Below, piece by piece: positions 1 through 7,729 of a stretch of DNA of 57,520 nt. The position numbers and the translations under genes were made by a program. Every line of letters starts with the position of its first letter. Position 1 is the first letter of the stretch. The stretch spans positions 1 to 57,520 of the forward strand of contig PBKD01000001.1 of assembly GCA_002722055.1 (NCBI GenBank), written 5' to 3'. Origin of the DNA: Rhodospirillaceae bacterium. GTDB lineage: Bacteria > Pseudomonadota > Alphaproteobacteria > SHVP01. A model generated the notes under the pieces. It searched no databases and was not told where the DNA came from. It saw only the letters and a list, made by a program, of their open reading frames with translations.

Positions 1-8
1 ATTATAGG

Positions 9-665
9 ATGAGTATAGGTCAACGAATAAAGCAACGCAGAAAAGAGTTAAATTTAACTCAGACTCAATTAGGGGAATTACTGCCTAACAAAGTTTCAGC
101 CGTTGCTATAAGTGGATGGGAGAAAGAAGAGTTTGAACCAAGTCGAATTAATCTCAATGAAACAGCGAAGGCCCTCAAGGTTTCGGTTGCTTGGCTTTTG
201 GGAGATAGTTTGGAAAGTTTTAACACGCAAACTCGTAAATGGGAAAAAGAAAGAAAAATTATTCCTAATCAACAATTTATTGATTCTCCAGAAAAAGACC
301 TCCCCCTATTATCTACGCAAATGGAACAGGGGCTTCTCAAAATGGTAGATAAAAGAGAAGTTTCTGAATACACCTACCGCCCCACGAATCTGAATGGGGT
401 AGAAAATGCTTTTGCTGTCTATATGCAGGGTAACACCATGTCACCTCGCTATATGGAGGGAGAGGTGTTATATTGTCACCCAAAACCCCCCAAACCTAAT
501 GACTATGTTGTGATCAAATTTAAGGATAACAAAGCCCAGGTTGTGCAATTTTTAAGTAAAGATGAAAAAAATATTTATGCTCAATCCCTCAATCCCCTCG
601 ATAACATCACCTTAAAAAGCGAAAATATCGCAGAAATCTCAGTAATAGTAGCCACTTCGATATAA
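9..665 (+). CDS. CI/LexA-like phage repressor (HTH + S24 fold)
   Basis: Transcriptional repressor that probably maintains lysogeny of the element. Residues 1-65 form a Cro/CI-type helix-turn-helix (starting SIGQRIKQRRKELNLTQTQL). Residues about 130-218 form the S24/LexA-like domain with the nucleophile region GNTMSPRYMEGEVLY. The position where LexA/CI proteins carry the catalytic Lys (VKRL-like segment) reads AQVVQFL, and I see no Ala-Gly cleavage dipeptide in the linker, so RecA-stimulated self-cleavage looks unlikely. Two inverted-repeat operators follow directly downstream, before the early operon. The start codon lies 9 bases into the window, so the upstream control region is not visible. 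Confidence 0.85.
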   Translation: MSIGQRIKQRRKELNLTQTQLGELLPNKVSAVAISGWEKEEFEPSRINLNETAKALKVSVAWLLGDSLESFNTQTRKWEKERKIIPNQQFIDSPEKDLPLLSTQMEQGLLKMVDKREVSEYTYRPTNLNGVENAFAVYMQGNTMSPRYMEGEVLYCHPKPPKPNDYVVIKFKDNKAQVVQFLSKDEKNIYAQSLNPLDNITLKSENIAEISVIVATSI

Positions 666-666
666 T

Positions 667-711
667 TTAAGCTGTACTTAAAAAAACACTTTAAATTTAA
701 GAAAAACTTAA
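667..711. promoter_or_regulatory. Pair of repressor operators, TTAAG-N5-CTTAA
   Basis: Two perfect inverted repeats with the same half-sites and spacer length: TTAAG-CTGTA-CTTAA at 667-681 and TTAAG-AAAAA-CTTAA at 697-711. Their centres are 30 bp apart, about three helical turns, so two dimers would sit on the same DNA face. They lie between the repressor gene and the early operon, where phage operators are expected. Binding by the 9-665 protein is inference. Confidence 0.65.
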
Positions 712-716
712 TTAAT

Positions 717-746
717 ATAACCTCAACTTTAATCAGGAGAGGTTAT
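717..746 (+). promoter_or_regulatory. Hairpin covering the Shine-Dalgarno site of the first early gene
   Basis: An 8-bp perfect inverted repeat (ATAACCTC at 717-724, GAGGTTAT at 739-746, 14-base loop). Its right arm overlaps the strong ribosome-binding sequence AGGAGAGG at 735-742, ahead of the ATG at 752. Folded RNA would mask part of the ribosome site, suggesting translational damping. The pairing is seen; the function is inferred. Confidence 0.45.
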
Positions 747-751
747 TTAAA

Positions 752-1021
752 ATGTCACAATTTATATCAGAAATTGGTAAACGCATTGATTTAGAACTCA
801 ATGTGCTTTTTGTAAGCCAACCAAAAGAATCCCAATTTGGATTATGGAACACTAACGTGTGTGAAACTCCACAAGGAGATCGTGTCATTTATCATGGTAA
901 ACTTTTAAATCCCCAAAAAAAATATCAGGTAAGAGCAACAATTAAACAACACCGCATTTTGGGCAACAAGCAAACAACAGTTATAAACAGACCAAAAATT
1001 CAAAAGGTTTCCGCACAATAA
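752..1021 (+). CDS. Small phage protein, possibly nucleic-acid-associated
   Basis: 89-residue basic protein. The C-terminal stretch VRATIKQHRILGNKQTTVIN resembles beta-strand segments I associate with small phage replication or ssDNA-associated proteins, but I cannot name a family with confidence. It has a strong ribosome-binding site (AGGAGAGG) and its stop overlaps the next start (TAATG), so it is translationally coupled to the nuclease gene. It is the first gene after the operators, so probably an early gene. Confidence 0.6.
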   Translation: MSQFISEIGKRIDLELNVLFVSQPKESQFGLWNTNVCETPQGDRVIYHGKLLNPQKKYQVRATIKQHRILGNKQTTVINRPKIQKVSAQ

Positions 1022-1842
1022 TGTTCACCCTAGAAGAAAGAAGAGTGGCTTGTCGAAAACATGGAATCCTCCATCACTCTTACTCTTCGCTTACCTTATA
1101 CCGAGCTGACCCTGCATTATGGGTAGCTCGGTATCTTTTTAATGTAAAAGGAGAAATTAGCTTAGACGTTTTTCGTGGGACTTGCTCAGAATACGCAATG
1201 GAACAAGCATTAAAAAATAATTTAAGTACAGAGGAAGCTGTAAATGTAGCTCTAGAAAAATTTGAAGAAGAAACTAAACCTAAAGCTATCTCGCAACAAA
1301 CTTTTGATCCAGAAAAAATAGAAGACACCAAAAATTGGATAGCTGGTCATACGACCTCAAGAAAAGAATATGCAGGTCACGTTAAACTAGGTTTAGAAGA
1401 ATTAAAAAAATATGGGGAACTTTCCAGAACCCAAGAAAAAATACACACAAAATTAGATAACATTGCTACACCGATTACAGGGTACAAAGATTTTTCTTTC
1501 GATGGAATAGGGATAGATGTTGATTTGAAATGCACCAAAAAAATTCCCAGTGAAATTCCAGCCGATCACCGCATTCAAGGAGCTTTGTATGCTAAGGCTT
1601 CTGGAAATAGAGGGCAACGCTTTATGTATGTATCAAAAGATAAGTGCGTGGCTTATGACTTAGACCAAGAGCAAACTGCAACTGCAATTCGCACCGCCAC
1701 AGGCATTGCATTAGCTCTTGAAAACTTTTTGTGTTTATCAGAAGACAAGAATGAATTGAAAACCATTGTTGCACCGGATTACGCAAATTTTCGATGGAGT
1801 CCTAATTCCATCAATCAAGCTCAAGAAATTTTTGGATTTTAA
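1021..1842 (+). CDS. PD-(D/E)XK nuclease, RecB/Cas4-like phage exonuclease
   Basis: 273 residues. The core motif is seen as GIDVDLKCTKK (the D-x-K element of RecB-type nucleases), followed by HRIQGALYAKASG, matching the Q-x(3)-Y motif IV of Cas4/AddB/RecB nucleases. The N-terminal FRGTCSEYAMEQAL helix is typical of the family's first motif region. No iron-sulphur cysteine cluster like that of Cas4 is evident, so this is better read as a phage recombination exonuclease than a Cas4. It is coupled to the upstream gene and followed by a probable ssDNA-binding partner, the usual exonuclease/annealing arrangement in phages. Confidence 0.75.
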   Translation: MFTLEERRVACRKHGILHHSYSSLTLYRADPALWVARYLFNVKGEISLDVFRGTCSEYAMEQALKNNLSTEEAVNVALEKFEEETKPKAISQQTFDPEKIEDTKNWIAGHTTSRKEYAGHVKLGLEELKKYGELSRTQEKIHTKLDNIATPITGYKDFSFDGIGIDVDLKCTKKIPSEIPADHRIQGALYAKASGNRGQRFMYVSKDKCVAYDLDQEQTATAIRTATGIALALENFLCLSEDKNELKTIVAPDYANFRWSPNSINQAQEIFGF

Positions 1843-1856
1843 CAAAGGAGATATAT

Positions 1857-2396
1857 ATGGCTTTAGGTTTTAATAATGATGGTGAAGGCGGAGCAACACA
1901 ATTTGATCCGCTGTTACTATATAGACCCCAAAAAGGGTTTTTTGAAACCCATGATGATAACCAGCAAATAAAAGATTTTGAGGGAGCGATGGATTTTGCG
2001 AATGCTCTAGTTGGTCAAATCAAAATACAAACCGGAGCTGCCCCAGATGAAAGATTGGTGAAGATAGGAGAGAAGTTACCTGAGGCTTTTCCGGAATCTA
2101 AATCTGGTATTAAAATGCCAGTAAAACTAAATGACAAAAAATACAGTTTTAGCTCAACCTCGGTTTTATTGCTAAATAGTTTAGATCAGTTGCATGATTC
2201 TTACTTAAAGGCAAAAGAAAAAAAAGAGGATTTAATTCCAGTTTGCAAAGTTACAGATTACGAAAAAATCTCAGGGAAGGGGACAAACTTTAAACCCAAA
2301 TGGTCTATTGCAAGTTGGGTAAAACGAGAAGAGTTTGAAACTGTAGCTTCTAAACCGCCACCAGCAAGTAATCAAGAATCAGTTGAAAAATTCTAA
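1857..2396 (+). CDS. Probable phage ssDNA-binding or recombination partner protein
   Basis: 179 residues with strong ribosome site AAGGAG. The segment around residues 140-160 (KGTNFKPKWSIASWVKREEF) resembles the conserved stretch of phage ssDNA-binding/annealing-associated proteins. The C-terminus is a Pro/Ser-rich tail ending EKF, similar in style to SSB tails. Position directly after a RecB-type nuclease supports a role in recombination or replication. The family name is not certain. Confidence 0.5.
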   Translation: MALGFNNDGEGGATQFDPLLLYRPQKGFFETHDDNQQIKDFEGAMDFANALVGQIKIQTGAAPDERLVKIGEKLPEAFPESKSGIKMPVKLNDKKYSFSSTSVLLLNSLDQLHDSYLKAKEKKEDLIPVCKVTDYEKISGKGTNFKPKWSIASWVKREEFETVASKPPPASNQESVEKF

Positions 2397-2599
2397 TGCG
2401 AATTTACGATCAAAAAACTTTAGCTTGTTGGAAATTGTCGTCTGCAATCCGCAGATACAAAAGACAATATGGGAAAGTTAATGAAGATCACATTAAGCAA
2501 TGGCAACACTTAACACAAGGGGTTGATTCATTAAAACTCAAAATGTTTGAGGATTTATGGGGAGATCCCTTGGAAGGGAGTCACAAAGATGCTGGGTAA
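2396..2599 (+). CDS. Small phage protein, unknown function
   Basis: 67 residues; the start overlaps the upstream stop (TAATG), so it is coupled to the preceding gene. Helical, charged, no cysteine cluster and no membrane segment. I do not recognise it. It lies inside the early operon of the element and ends 11 bases after the start of a tiny membrane-protein frame. Confidence 0.5.
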   Translation: MRIYDQKTLACWKLSSAIRRYKRQYGKVNEDHIKQWQHLTQGVDSLKLKMFEDLWGDPLEGSHKDAG

Positions 2600-2684
2600 A
2601 TACTTATTTGAAGGGTTAGCTTTTTCGTTAGCTTTAGCAACAATCGTTATTTTATTTATCTTTATTGGGGCAACCTTCAATTGA
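2589..2684 (+). CDS. 31-residue single-span membrane peptide
   Basis: A short frame starting MLGKYLFEGLAFSLALATIV and ending FIGATFN. Residues about 9-28 make one continuous hydrophobic helix with a charged N-terminus. It overlaps the end of the previous gene by 11 bases, as coupled phage genes often do, and fills the space before the excisionase. A real gene is plausible but there is no homology evidence. Confidence 0.4.
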   Translation: MLGKYLFEGLAFSLALATIVILFIFIGATFN

Positions 2685-2722
2685 CAAATTTGACAAAATC
2701 ATCACACAATAAAGGGGAAACT

Positions 2723-2905
2723 ATGGAATTAGAATTATTAACACCAAATGATGCGTCTAAAATGTTAGGTATTCACAGAAAAACTTTTGAAAAGTTGGAT
2801 AATGTTCCGTTTGTATTATTGGGTAAAAGGAAACGATATAAGAAAGAAGACCTAATACAATATATTAATGATAGGTCATATGAGCCATTAAATAATTGGG
2901 ATTAA
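2723..2905 (+). CDS. Excisionase-like HTH (MerR-type winged helix) protein
   Basis: 60 residues from the ATG at 2723, chosen because AAAGGGGAAA precedes it; an upstream TTG is less likely. The sequence has the layout of helix_turn_helix_17/Xis proteins: LTPNDASKMLGIHRKTFEKL, then a short wing and a basic GKRKRYKKEDLIQYI. It ends one base before the integrase start, the typical xis-int arrangement, so it probably steers excision. Two TTGACA hexamers at 2681-2697 could form a local promoter. Confidence 0.75.
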   Translation: MELELLTPNDASKMLGIHRKTFEKLDNVPFVLLGKRKRYKKEDLIQYINDRSYEPLNNWD

Positions 2906-2906
2906 A

Positions 2907-4031
2907 ATGGTAAATCCAGTTTTTAAACATAAAAAATCTAAGTATTATCATTATCAATTTAATATTGCCAATAAACGCTACTTTGGATCTACCAAAGAAA
3001 CAAATTATCGAAAAGCTCTTGATTATGTTAAAAAGCTAAAAGATACGATTGAAACTCCAACAAAAATTATAAATTTTAAAAAGAAAGTACATCCTCTTAC
3101 ATTTGAACAAGCGGTTATTAATAAGTTAAAATTTAATGGAACAGCTTTAGATGAACAATATGAAGATTTACATGAAAGACTAATCCATTCTACATGGAAT
3201 GAAAAATGTCGCTATTTACCCCTTGCAAAATTTTTTCAAATTAAAACTGGTAGAAGGGGAAGCAAAATTAAGATAGCAGATATTGATTTAACCCTCTTGG
3301 CTGATTATCCAGCATGGCGAAGAAAACAGCCTAAAATTAGAGGAAGACAAATTACTAATGAAAAAATAAAAGATTCTTCTATTAATCGAGAGTTTCAATG
3401 GCTCAAAATGATAATGAATTTTGCTTGTAAAACTAAAAAAATAGCTATCGAAATGGACACTTACAAGTGGAAAGAATTACAACTCCAAGAGCATCAAAGT
3501 GAAAAAAACATTTTAACATATGAAGAAGAAATACGATTATTTAAACAATTTGATAATTACCATAATAAACATTTTAAAAACCCATTTAAATTGTTGTTAT
3601 TAACAGGGCAAAGAATAGGTATGGTGCTAAATTTACAAATTGAAAATGTAGATATGGAATCAAGAAAAATATATTTTTATAATACAAAAGCAAAACGAAC
3701 ACATGAATTACCAATGAATGATGAAATTTGTGATTTAATGAAAGAATCAATAGGGGGGAGAACAACAGGATATGTGTTTTTGTATATGGGGAAACCTTTT
3801 AAAAATGCTACAAATGCGTTTAAAAATGCTTTACGAAATGCAGGGATAACAAAGCGATTACGATTGCATGATTTGAGACATACTTGCGGTACTCGTTTAT
3901 CCGCTAATGGTGTTCCTATTCAAGTGATACAAAAGATTTTGGATCACACAGATATAAAAACAACACAGCAATATGCAAGAACCAGTAACCCAGAAGTTGA
4001 GAACGCTTTAAAAACTTTAACTAAACAATAA
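2907..4031 (+). CDS. int: Tyrosine recombinase / phage integrase
   Basis: 374 residues. An N-terminal arm-binding region and SAM-like core-binding domain (about 65-190) are followed by the catalytic domain, with Arg in LTGQRIGMVLNL, the H-x-x-R box in LRLHDLRHTCGTRL, a later His in ILDHTDIKTT and the nucleophile Tyr in QQYARTS. It should catalyse integration and excision at the adjacent site: 150 bp downstream lies a tRNA-Ser 5' half flanked by short direct repeats. It is coupled to the excisionase. The gene looks intact, so the element could be mobile if its left part, outside the window, is complete. Confidence 0.95.
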   Translation: MVNPVFKHKKSKYYHYQFNIANKRYFGSTKETNYRKALDYVKKLKDTIETPTKIINFKKKVHPLTFEQAVINKLKFNGTALDEQYEDLHERLIHSTWNEKCRYLPLAKFFQIKTGRRGSKIKIADIDLTLLADYPAWRRKQPKIRGRQITNEKIKDSSINREFQWLKMIMNFACKTKKIAIEMDTYKWKELQLQEHQSEKNILTYEEEIRLFKQFDNYHNKHFKNPFKLLLLTGQRIGMVLNLQIENVDMESRKIYFYNTKAKRTHELPMNDEICDLMKESIGGRTTGYVFLYMGKPFKNATNAFKNALRNAGITKRLRLHDLRHTCGTRLSANGVPIQVIQKILDHTDIKTTQQYARTSNPEVENALKTLTKQ

Positions 4032-4032
4032 G

Positions 4033-4403
4033 GTCTGTAATAAGTCCGTAATATTTTGACTCCCAAATACTCCAAATTGCTCCAAATTACTCCAATTTAA
4101 AAAATAGAAAATAGAAATTTATCGCAGAACTCTAGGGATTGTGGGATTTATTTTTTATGGGAAAATAGGGGATATAAACTTTCAAGACCGGTACTTTCAA
4201 CCACTCAGTCACCCCTCCGAATGACCTAACTTTGTATATATTTCAATACCTTACACTACTTTCTTTACAGTTTTCAACCTCTATATTTTACCCAAAATTC
4301 GCAAAGTCCGTAAATAAGTCCGTAACTTTTTGTAACGATTTTGTAATCACCCCTCTAAAATCACCCTAAAAAATAGAAAAAAGTTGGTACTGTTTATCAT
4401 AGA
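4033..4403. repeat. Attachment-region repeats (putative integrase arm sites)
   Basis: Gene-free stretch after the integrase, rich in short helically phased direct repeats. GTCYGTAATA occurs twice in a row at 4033-4052. A 10-bp unit of the form TCCAAATTRC is repeated about four times at 4061-4100. AGTCCGTAA occurs twice again at 4305-4325. The tRNA-like core lies between them. TAAAAAATAGAAAA also occurs at 4098-4111 and 4367-4380, but is low-complexity. Arm repeats on both sides of a core resemble an attP rather than a simple attR junction. Confidence 0.5.
4180..4218 (-). other. 5' half of tRNA-Ser(UGA): attachment core / truncated tRNA
   Basis: Read on the minus strand from 4218, the 39 bases start GGAGGGGTGACTGAGTGGTT and continue through the D-arm, the anticodon stem CCGGT and the loop CTTGAAA (anticodon TGA). 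They match the bacterial tRNA-Ser(UGA) layout exactly up to the end of the anticodon loop. The next bases are GTTTA instead of the needed ACCGG, and no variable or T-arm follows, so this is a half gene. It is most simply the crossover region used by the adjacent integrase, with the anticodon loop as the breakpoint. Confidence 0.75.
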
Positions 4404-4499
4404 GTGTACTCTATTTTAAAAGCAAAAAAAATGCAATCCAAAGACCTAAAAGTGGTGAAAGGCAAGTTTTCTTTATACTTTATAAAAAGAGAATACTTA

Positions 4500-5234
4500 A
4501 TGGAAATTTTATCTAATGATACTATAAAACGTATAAAACAAAAACTAGTTCTTGGCTTTCATATTCTTGATAACGAAGGTCAAGGATCCGATATAGCTGG
4601 TCATATTTCAACCAGATCTCCCGGATCTGATTATTTTTGGACAAATCAATTTCCATTAGGATTTGATGAAGCGGATATAAATAAGCTTGAAAGCGTTTCT
4701 ATTGGAACGAATGAATTTGATATTCATGGCAGTGTAAGCCCTGCACTAGGGTTACATTGTGAAATTTATAAAACCTACGAAAATATAAATTCAATCGTTC
4801 ATACTCATCCTATTTATGCTGCTGCATTAGGTATTATCGGAAAAAATCTTGAACCAATAGATCAACAAGCATCACCATTTTTTGAAAGTATTATATTATT
4901 TGATGAACATCACGGGGTATTTAATAATGGTGAGGGGGGTACTAAAGAAATTGTTTCTGCAATAAAAAATAATAAAGCTATTTTATTAAAAAATCACGGT
5001 ATACTTGTATTTGGAGAATATATTGAAGAGGCTATAGTAGGTTCTATTATACTTGAAAAAGCTGCAAAAATACAGATTATTTCTATGGCAGCTGGTAATT
5101 TACAAAAAATTCCAGATGAATCAATAAGGCAAGCTAAGAAATTTTTAAACCAAGAAGAAATATTTAAATGGAAATTCAATTATTTTGCAAGACGTGCTAT
5201 ACGAGCCAACCAAAACATAAAAAAAATGCTATAA
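4500..5234 (+). CDS. Class II aldolase/adducin family protein
   Basis: 244 residues from the ATG at 4500. The frame opens further upstream, but that part is non-family sequence in the att region. Zn-binding motifs of the fold are visible: IVHTHPIYAAALG (paired His) and LLKNHGILVFG (third His), plus the oxyanion-type SPALGLHCEIYK before them. Family members are fuculose-/ribulose-phosphate aldolases or epimerases and related decarboxylases; the sugar substrate cannot be told here. It is the first chromosomal gene after the element and lies 4 bases before a DOPA-dioxygenase-like gene, so the two are probably co-transcribed. Confidence 0.85.
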   Translation: MEILSNDTIKRIKQKLVLGFHILDNEGQGSDIAGHISTRSPGSDYFWTNQFPLGFDEADINKLESVSIGTNEFDIHGSVSPALGLHCEIYKTYENINSIVHTHPIYAAALGIIGKNLEPIDQQASPFFESIILFDEHHGVFNNGEGGTKEIVSAIKNNKAILLKNHGILVFGEYIEEAIVGSIILEKAAKIQIISMAAGNLQKIPDESIRQAKKFLNQEEIFKWKFNYFARRAIRANQNIKKML

Positions 5235-5238
5235 ATAA

Positions 5239-5553
5239 ATGAACTATCATGCTCATATATACTGGAATAACTTAAAAGAAAAAATAGAAGCATTAGCGAC
5301 AAGAACTTATTTGGAGAATCTGGGTTGTATACTTGGAAGAATATGGGATATTCCTAAAGGTCCTCATCCATTACCAATGTTTCAAGTAAAGTATACTAGT
5401 AAGAATCAAAAAAAAGTTGAACAGTATTTGAATAATAAATCTTTAACAATCTTACTTCATGAAGATATAGGTAAAGACAACATTCGGGATCATACAATAG
5501 GTGCAAGATGGATAGGAAAACCTTTATCTTTAGATTTAGAAAAATTGAAGTGA
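5239..5553 (+). CDS. DOPA 4,5-dioxygenase family protein
   Basis: 104 residues, the usual length of the bacterial family. It shows the conserved pattern MNYHAHIYW at the start, GPHPLPMFQV in the middle and LLHEDIGKDNIRDHT near the end; these His residues are the likely metal ligands. Family members cleave catechols extradiol-wise in plants and fungi; bacterial roles are mostly untested. It follows the aldolase by 4 bases. The substrate is unknown. Confidence 0.8.
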   Translation: MNYHAHIYWNNLKEKIEALATRTYLENLGCILGRIWDIPKGPHPLPMFQVKYTSKNQKKVEQYLNNKSLTILLHEDIGKDNIRDHTIGARWIGKPLSLDLEKLK

Positions 5554-5607
5554 AGGTAATTATAAAAAATTAATTTATAGATGTATATGTTCTAATTAAT
5601 CTATATA

Positions 5608-6054
5608 TTAAATATTACCATCTAAAACATATTTTAATATTTTAACAACTTGATACTGATCTTTTGCGACAGCAGCTGCAGATGCATCAACTTCTTTAAG
5701 AGCATGTTGATGATCACTATTATGAATAATAATTATCGACTTATTTAAGGCAGAAGCATACCCAGCATCAAAAGCTGCGTTCCATTGTTTATATTTATCT
5801 CCAAATTTAATAATAACAATGTCTGATTCTCTTATAGATTTTTTAGTCTTTATAGAATTAATTTTTGCACCTTTATTATCTTTCCAGAAGTTACTTTCCT
5901 CGGGGCCAAGAATCTCTACACCACAATTATCTGAAATTTCGTGATTAGTATTTGGAGAAGAAAAATTAATAGATAGTCCTTCTTTTTCACAAAGAAGGAT
6001 TATTTCATTTCTCCAATCAGTATGAATTTCTCCTGATAAATATACATTTAACAT
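5608..6054 (-). CDS. YtoQ family protein
   Basis: 148 residues with the family's characteristic start (MLNVYLSGEIHTDWRNEI) and middle (ESDIVIIKFGDKYKQWNAAFDAG). The fold resembles nucleoside 2-deoxyribosyltransferase-like proteins, with a Rossmann-like core, but the biochemical role of YtoQ is unknown. It is transcribed convergently with the DOPA-dioxygenase-like gene and divergently from the SDR gene at 6174. Confidence 0.85.
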   Translation of the reverse strand: MLNVYLSGEIHTDWRNEIILLCEKEGLSINFSSPNTNHEISDNCGVEILGPEESNFWKDNKGAKINSIKTKKSIRESDIVIIKFGDKYKQWNAAFDAGYASALNKSIIIIHNSDHQHALKEVDASAAAVAKDQYQVVKILKYVLDGNI

Positions 6055-6173
6055 TTATTTTTCCTTATCAATTATATATAATATAATAACATTACTAACT
6101 TATCGAATCAATTATCTGAGATTAGAATTTTAGGTATATAAATATTCTATATTTCACAAATAAAAGGTTGATT

Positions 6174-6866
6174 ATGAATAAAAAAATTATAGTAACAGGC
6201 GCAAACAGAGGGATAGGTCTTGCTATAACAAAAAAATATTTAAATAGAGGTGATGAAGTTTATGCATTTTGTAGAAACCCAAATAGATCACAAGAACTAA
6301 ATAAACTTTTTCAGAAAAATAAAAAAATTATAATTAATGAATTAGATGTTTGTTCTGAAGAAAGTTTTAAGAATGCTTCTAGTACGATTAATGGATATAT
6401 AGATATTATTATTTGTAACGCTGGAATTGGTGCAAGTTACGGTGGGTTTATTGATGAGAAAAATACTCAGGAAAAATTTCTTGAAGTGTTAAACACAAAT
6501 GTAGTTGGGCCATTTTTAACTATCAAATATTTTTTAAAAAAATTTAATAAAAAAAATGATAAAAAAATTGCAATTATATCTTCTTTGATGGGTAGTCAGC
6601 ATCATGATTCTTCGAATGCTTATTTTTATAGATCATCAAAAGCTGCAGTAAATAATTTAATGGTAACTTTTTCAAATGAATTAATTGAACAGAATATATC
6701 TATTTGTTCTTATCACCCTGGTTGGGTTAGAACAGAAATGGGTGGACCAAATGCGGATATATCCCCAGAAGAGAGCGCTGAAAATCTAGTTAATAGATTT
6801 GATGAGCAATCTATGAATTCAACTGGTAATTTTTATAATTTTGATGGTAAAAAACTTTTAATCTAA
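6174..6866 (+). CDS. Short-chain dehydrogenase/reductase (SDR)
   Basis: 231 residues starting at the ATG at 6174, six bases after AAAGG; a TTG two codons upstream is less likely. The nucleotide-binding motif TGANRGIGLAI is at the N-terminus, CNAGIG follows strand 4, and the catalytic Tyr-x3-Lys is YRSSK near residue 155, with a Ser in the ISSLMGS strand. It resembles the C-factor/sniffer-like subgroup of single-domain SDRs. It should be a cytosolic NAD(P)(H) oxidoreductase; the substrate is unknown. Confidence 0.85.
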   Translation: MNKKIIVTGANRGIGLAITKKYLNRGDEVYAFCRNPNRSQELNKLFQKNKKIIINELDVCSEESFKNASSTINGYIDIIICNAGIGASYGGFIDEKNTQEKFLEVLNTNVVGPFLTIKYFLKKFNKKNDKKIAIISSLMGSQHHDSSNAYFYRSSKAAVNNLMVTFSNELIEQNISICSYHPGWVRTEMGGPNADISPEESAENLVNRFDEQSMNSTGNFYNFDGKKLLI

Positions 6867-6909
6867 ATAGGTTAACGGTTATAGAAAAAATATTTTTTAC
6901 TCTTTAATT

Positions 6910-7293
6910 TTATTTTGACGGCATTATGCAGAACTTTATAATTTGACGTTTGTTATAATTTCCTACAACCCAAGAAAAAAAATCTCCAATTTTAAAATAA
7001 ATACCATATTTAAATCTCAAAAGAGAATATGCAAGTTTTATTTTATCTTTATCTTCGATTAATTCAGCTTTTGCACTAATCCAATTCCCTTTGACTTTAC
7101 CACTAAAATTACATGGAGTAATCTTTACATCAGGAAAATTTCTTATTCTTTTAACCTTTCCAGATTTTTTAAGAGTATAAATGTAGTAAATATTTGACTC
7201 TTTTTCCTGGGCAAACCAAACAGGAGTATTTACATATGTGCCATTTCTTTTACGAGTGGATAGATTAATATATTTTTCTTTTTTAGAAATCAT
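6910..7293 (-). CDS. PPOX-class (F420/FMN-binding split-barrel) protein
   Basis: 127 residues. The pattern KYINLSTRKRNGTYVNTPVWFA at the N-terminus, a TLKKSGKVKRIRNFP strand-turn and a conserved central sheet match the pyridoxamine-phosphate-oxidase-like family of the PPOX class (Rv2061-type). Such proteins bind FMN, F420 or heme. Which cofactor applies here is not visible. It sits 55 bases from a CMD-family gene on the same strand. Confidence 0.7.
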   Translation of the reverse strand: MISKKEKYINLSTRKRNGTYVNTPVWFAQEKESNIYYIYTLKKSGKVKRIRNFPDVKITPCNFSGKVKGNWISAKAELIEDKDKIKLAYSLLRFKYGIYFKIGDFFSWVVGNYNKRQIIKFCIMPSK

Positions 7294-7348
7294 TTTAAAT
7301 ACCTAAAATTTTATTACAGATATAAAGAATATCTAAATAAAAAAAAAA

Positions 7349-7729
7349 TCATTTGATTTTCGATTCTTCTAAGACTTTTCTAGCGATTTTGAAACAGGAA
7401 ACGGCTGCTGGTACCCCACAATATATTCCAATTACATGAATAATAGATCTTATTTCTTCCATTTTTACACCATTAGCTATTGCTCCTTTACAATGTAATT
7501 CCCATTCATCCATTTTTCCTAAAGCTCCAAGCATACTAAGGTTTAGCATAGATCGAGTTTTTAGATCTAAAGTTTTATCAGCCCAGCCAAAACCCCAACA
7601 CCATTCTGTGATTGCATGCTGAAAAGGTAATGTAAACTCATCTGCTTCTGCTAAATTTTTAGTAACATATTCATCTCCTAGTGTAGCCTTTCGTATTTTA
7701 AGGCCTCTTTCAAAAAGATCTTTATCCAT
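7349..7729 (-). CDS. Carboxymuconolactone decarboxylase (CMD) family protein
   Basis: 126 residues. The typical PcaC-like pattern is present: EWCWGFGWADKTLDLKTRSM in the first helices, then HCKGAIANGVKMEEI and IYCGVPAAVSCFKIA. There is no C-x-x-C peroxidase pair of the AhpD kind, so a decarboxylase-like or general CMD role is more likely. No other beta-ketoadipate genes occur nearby, so the true substrate is open. Confidence 0.85.
   Translation of the reverse strand: MDKDLFERGLKIRKATLGDEYVTKNLAEADEFTLPFQHAITEWCWGFGWADKTLDLKTRSMLNLSMLGALGKMDEWELHCKGAIANGVKMEEIRSIIHVIGIYCGVPAAVSCFKIARKVLEESKIK

Noticed and set aside
4180-4218. Complete tRNA-Ser gene
   Set aside because: Only acceptor 5' strand, D-arm and anticodon arm 5' side plus loop are present; the required ACCGG and everything after it are absent.
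4098-4380. 14-bp direct repeat TAAAAAATAGAAAA as att site
   Set aside because: Low-complexity A-rich sequence, likely by chance in this base composition; the tRNA half is a far better core.
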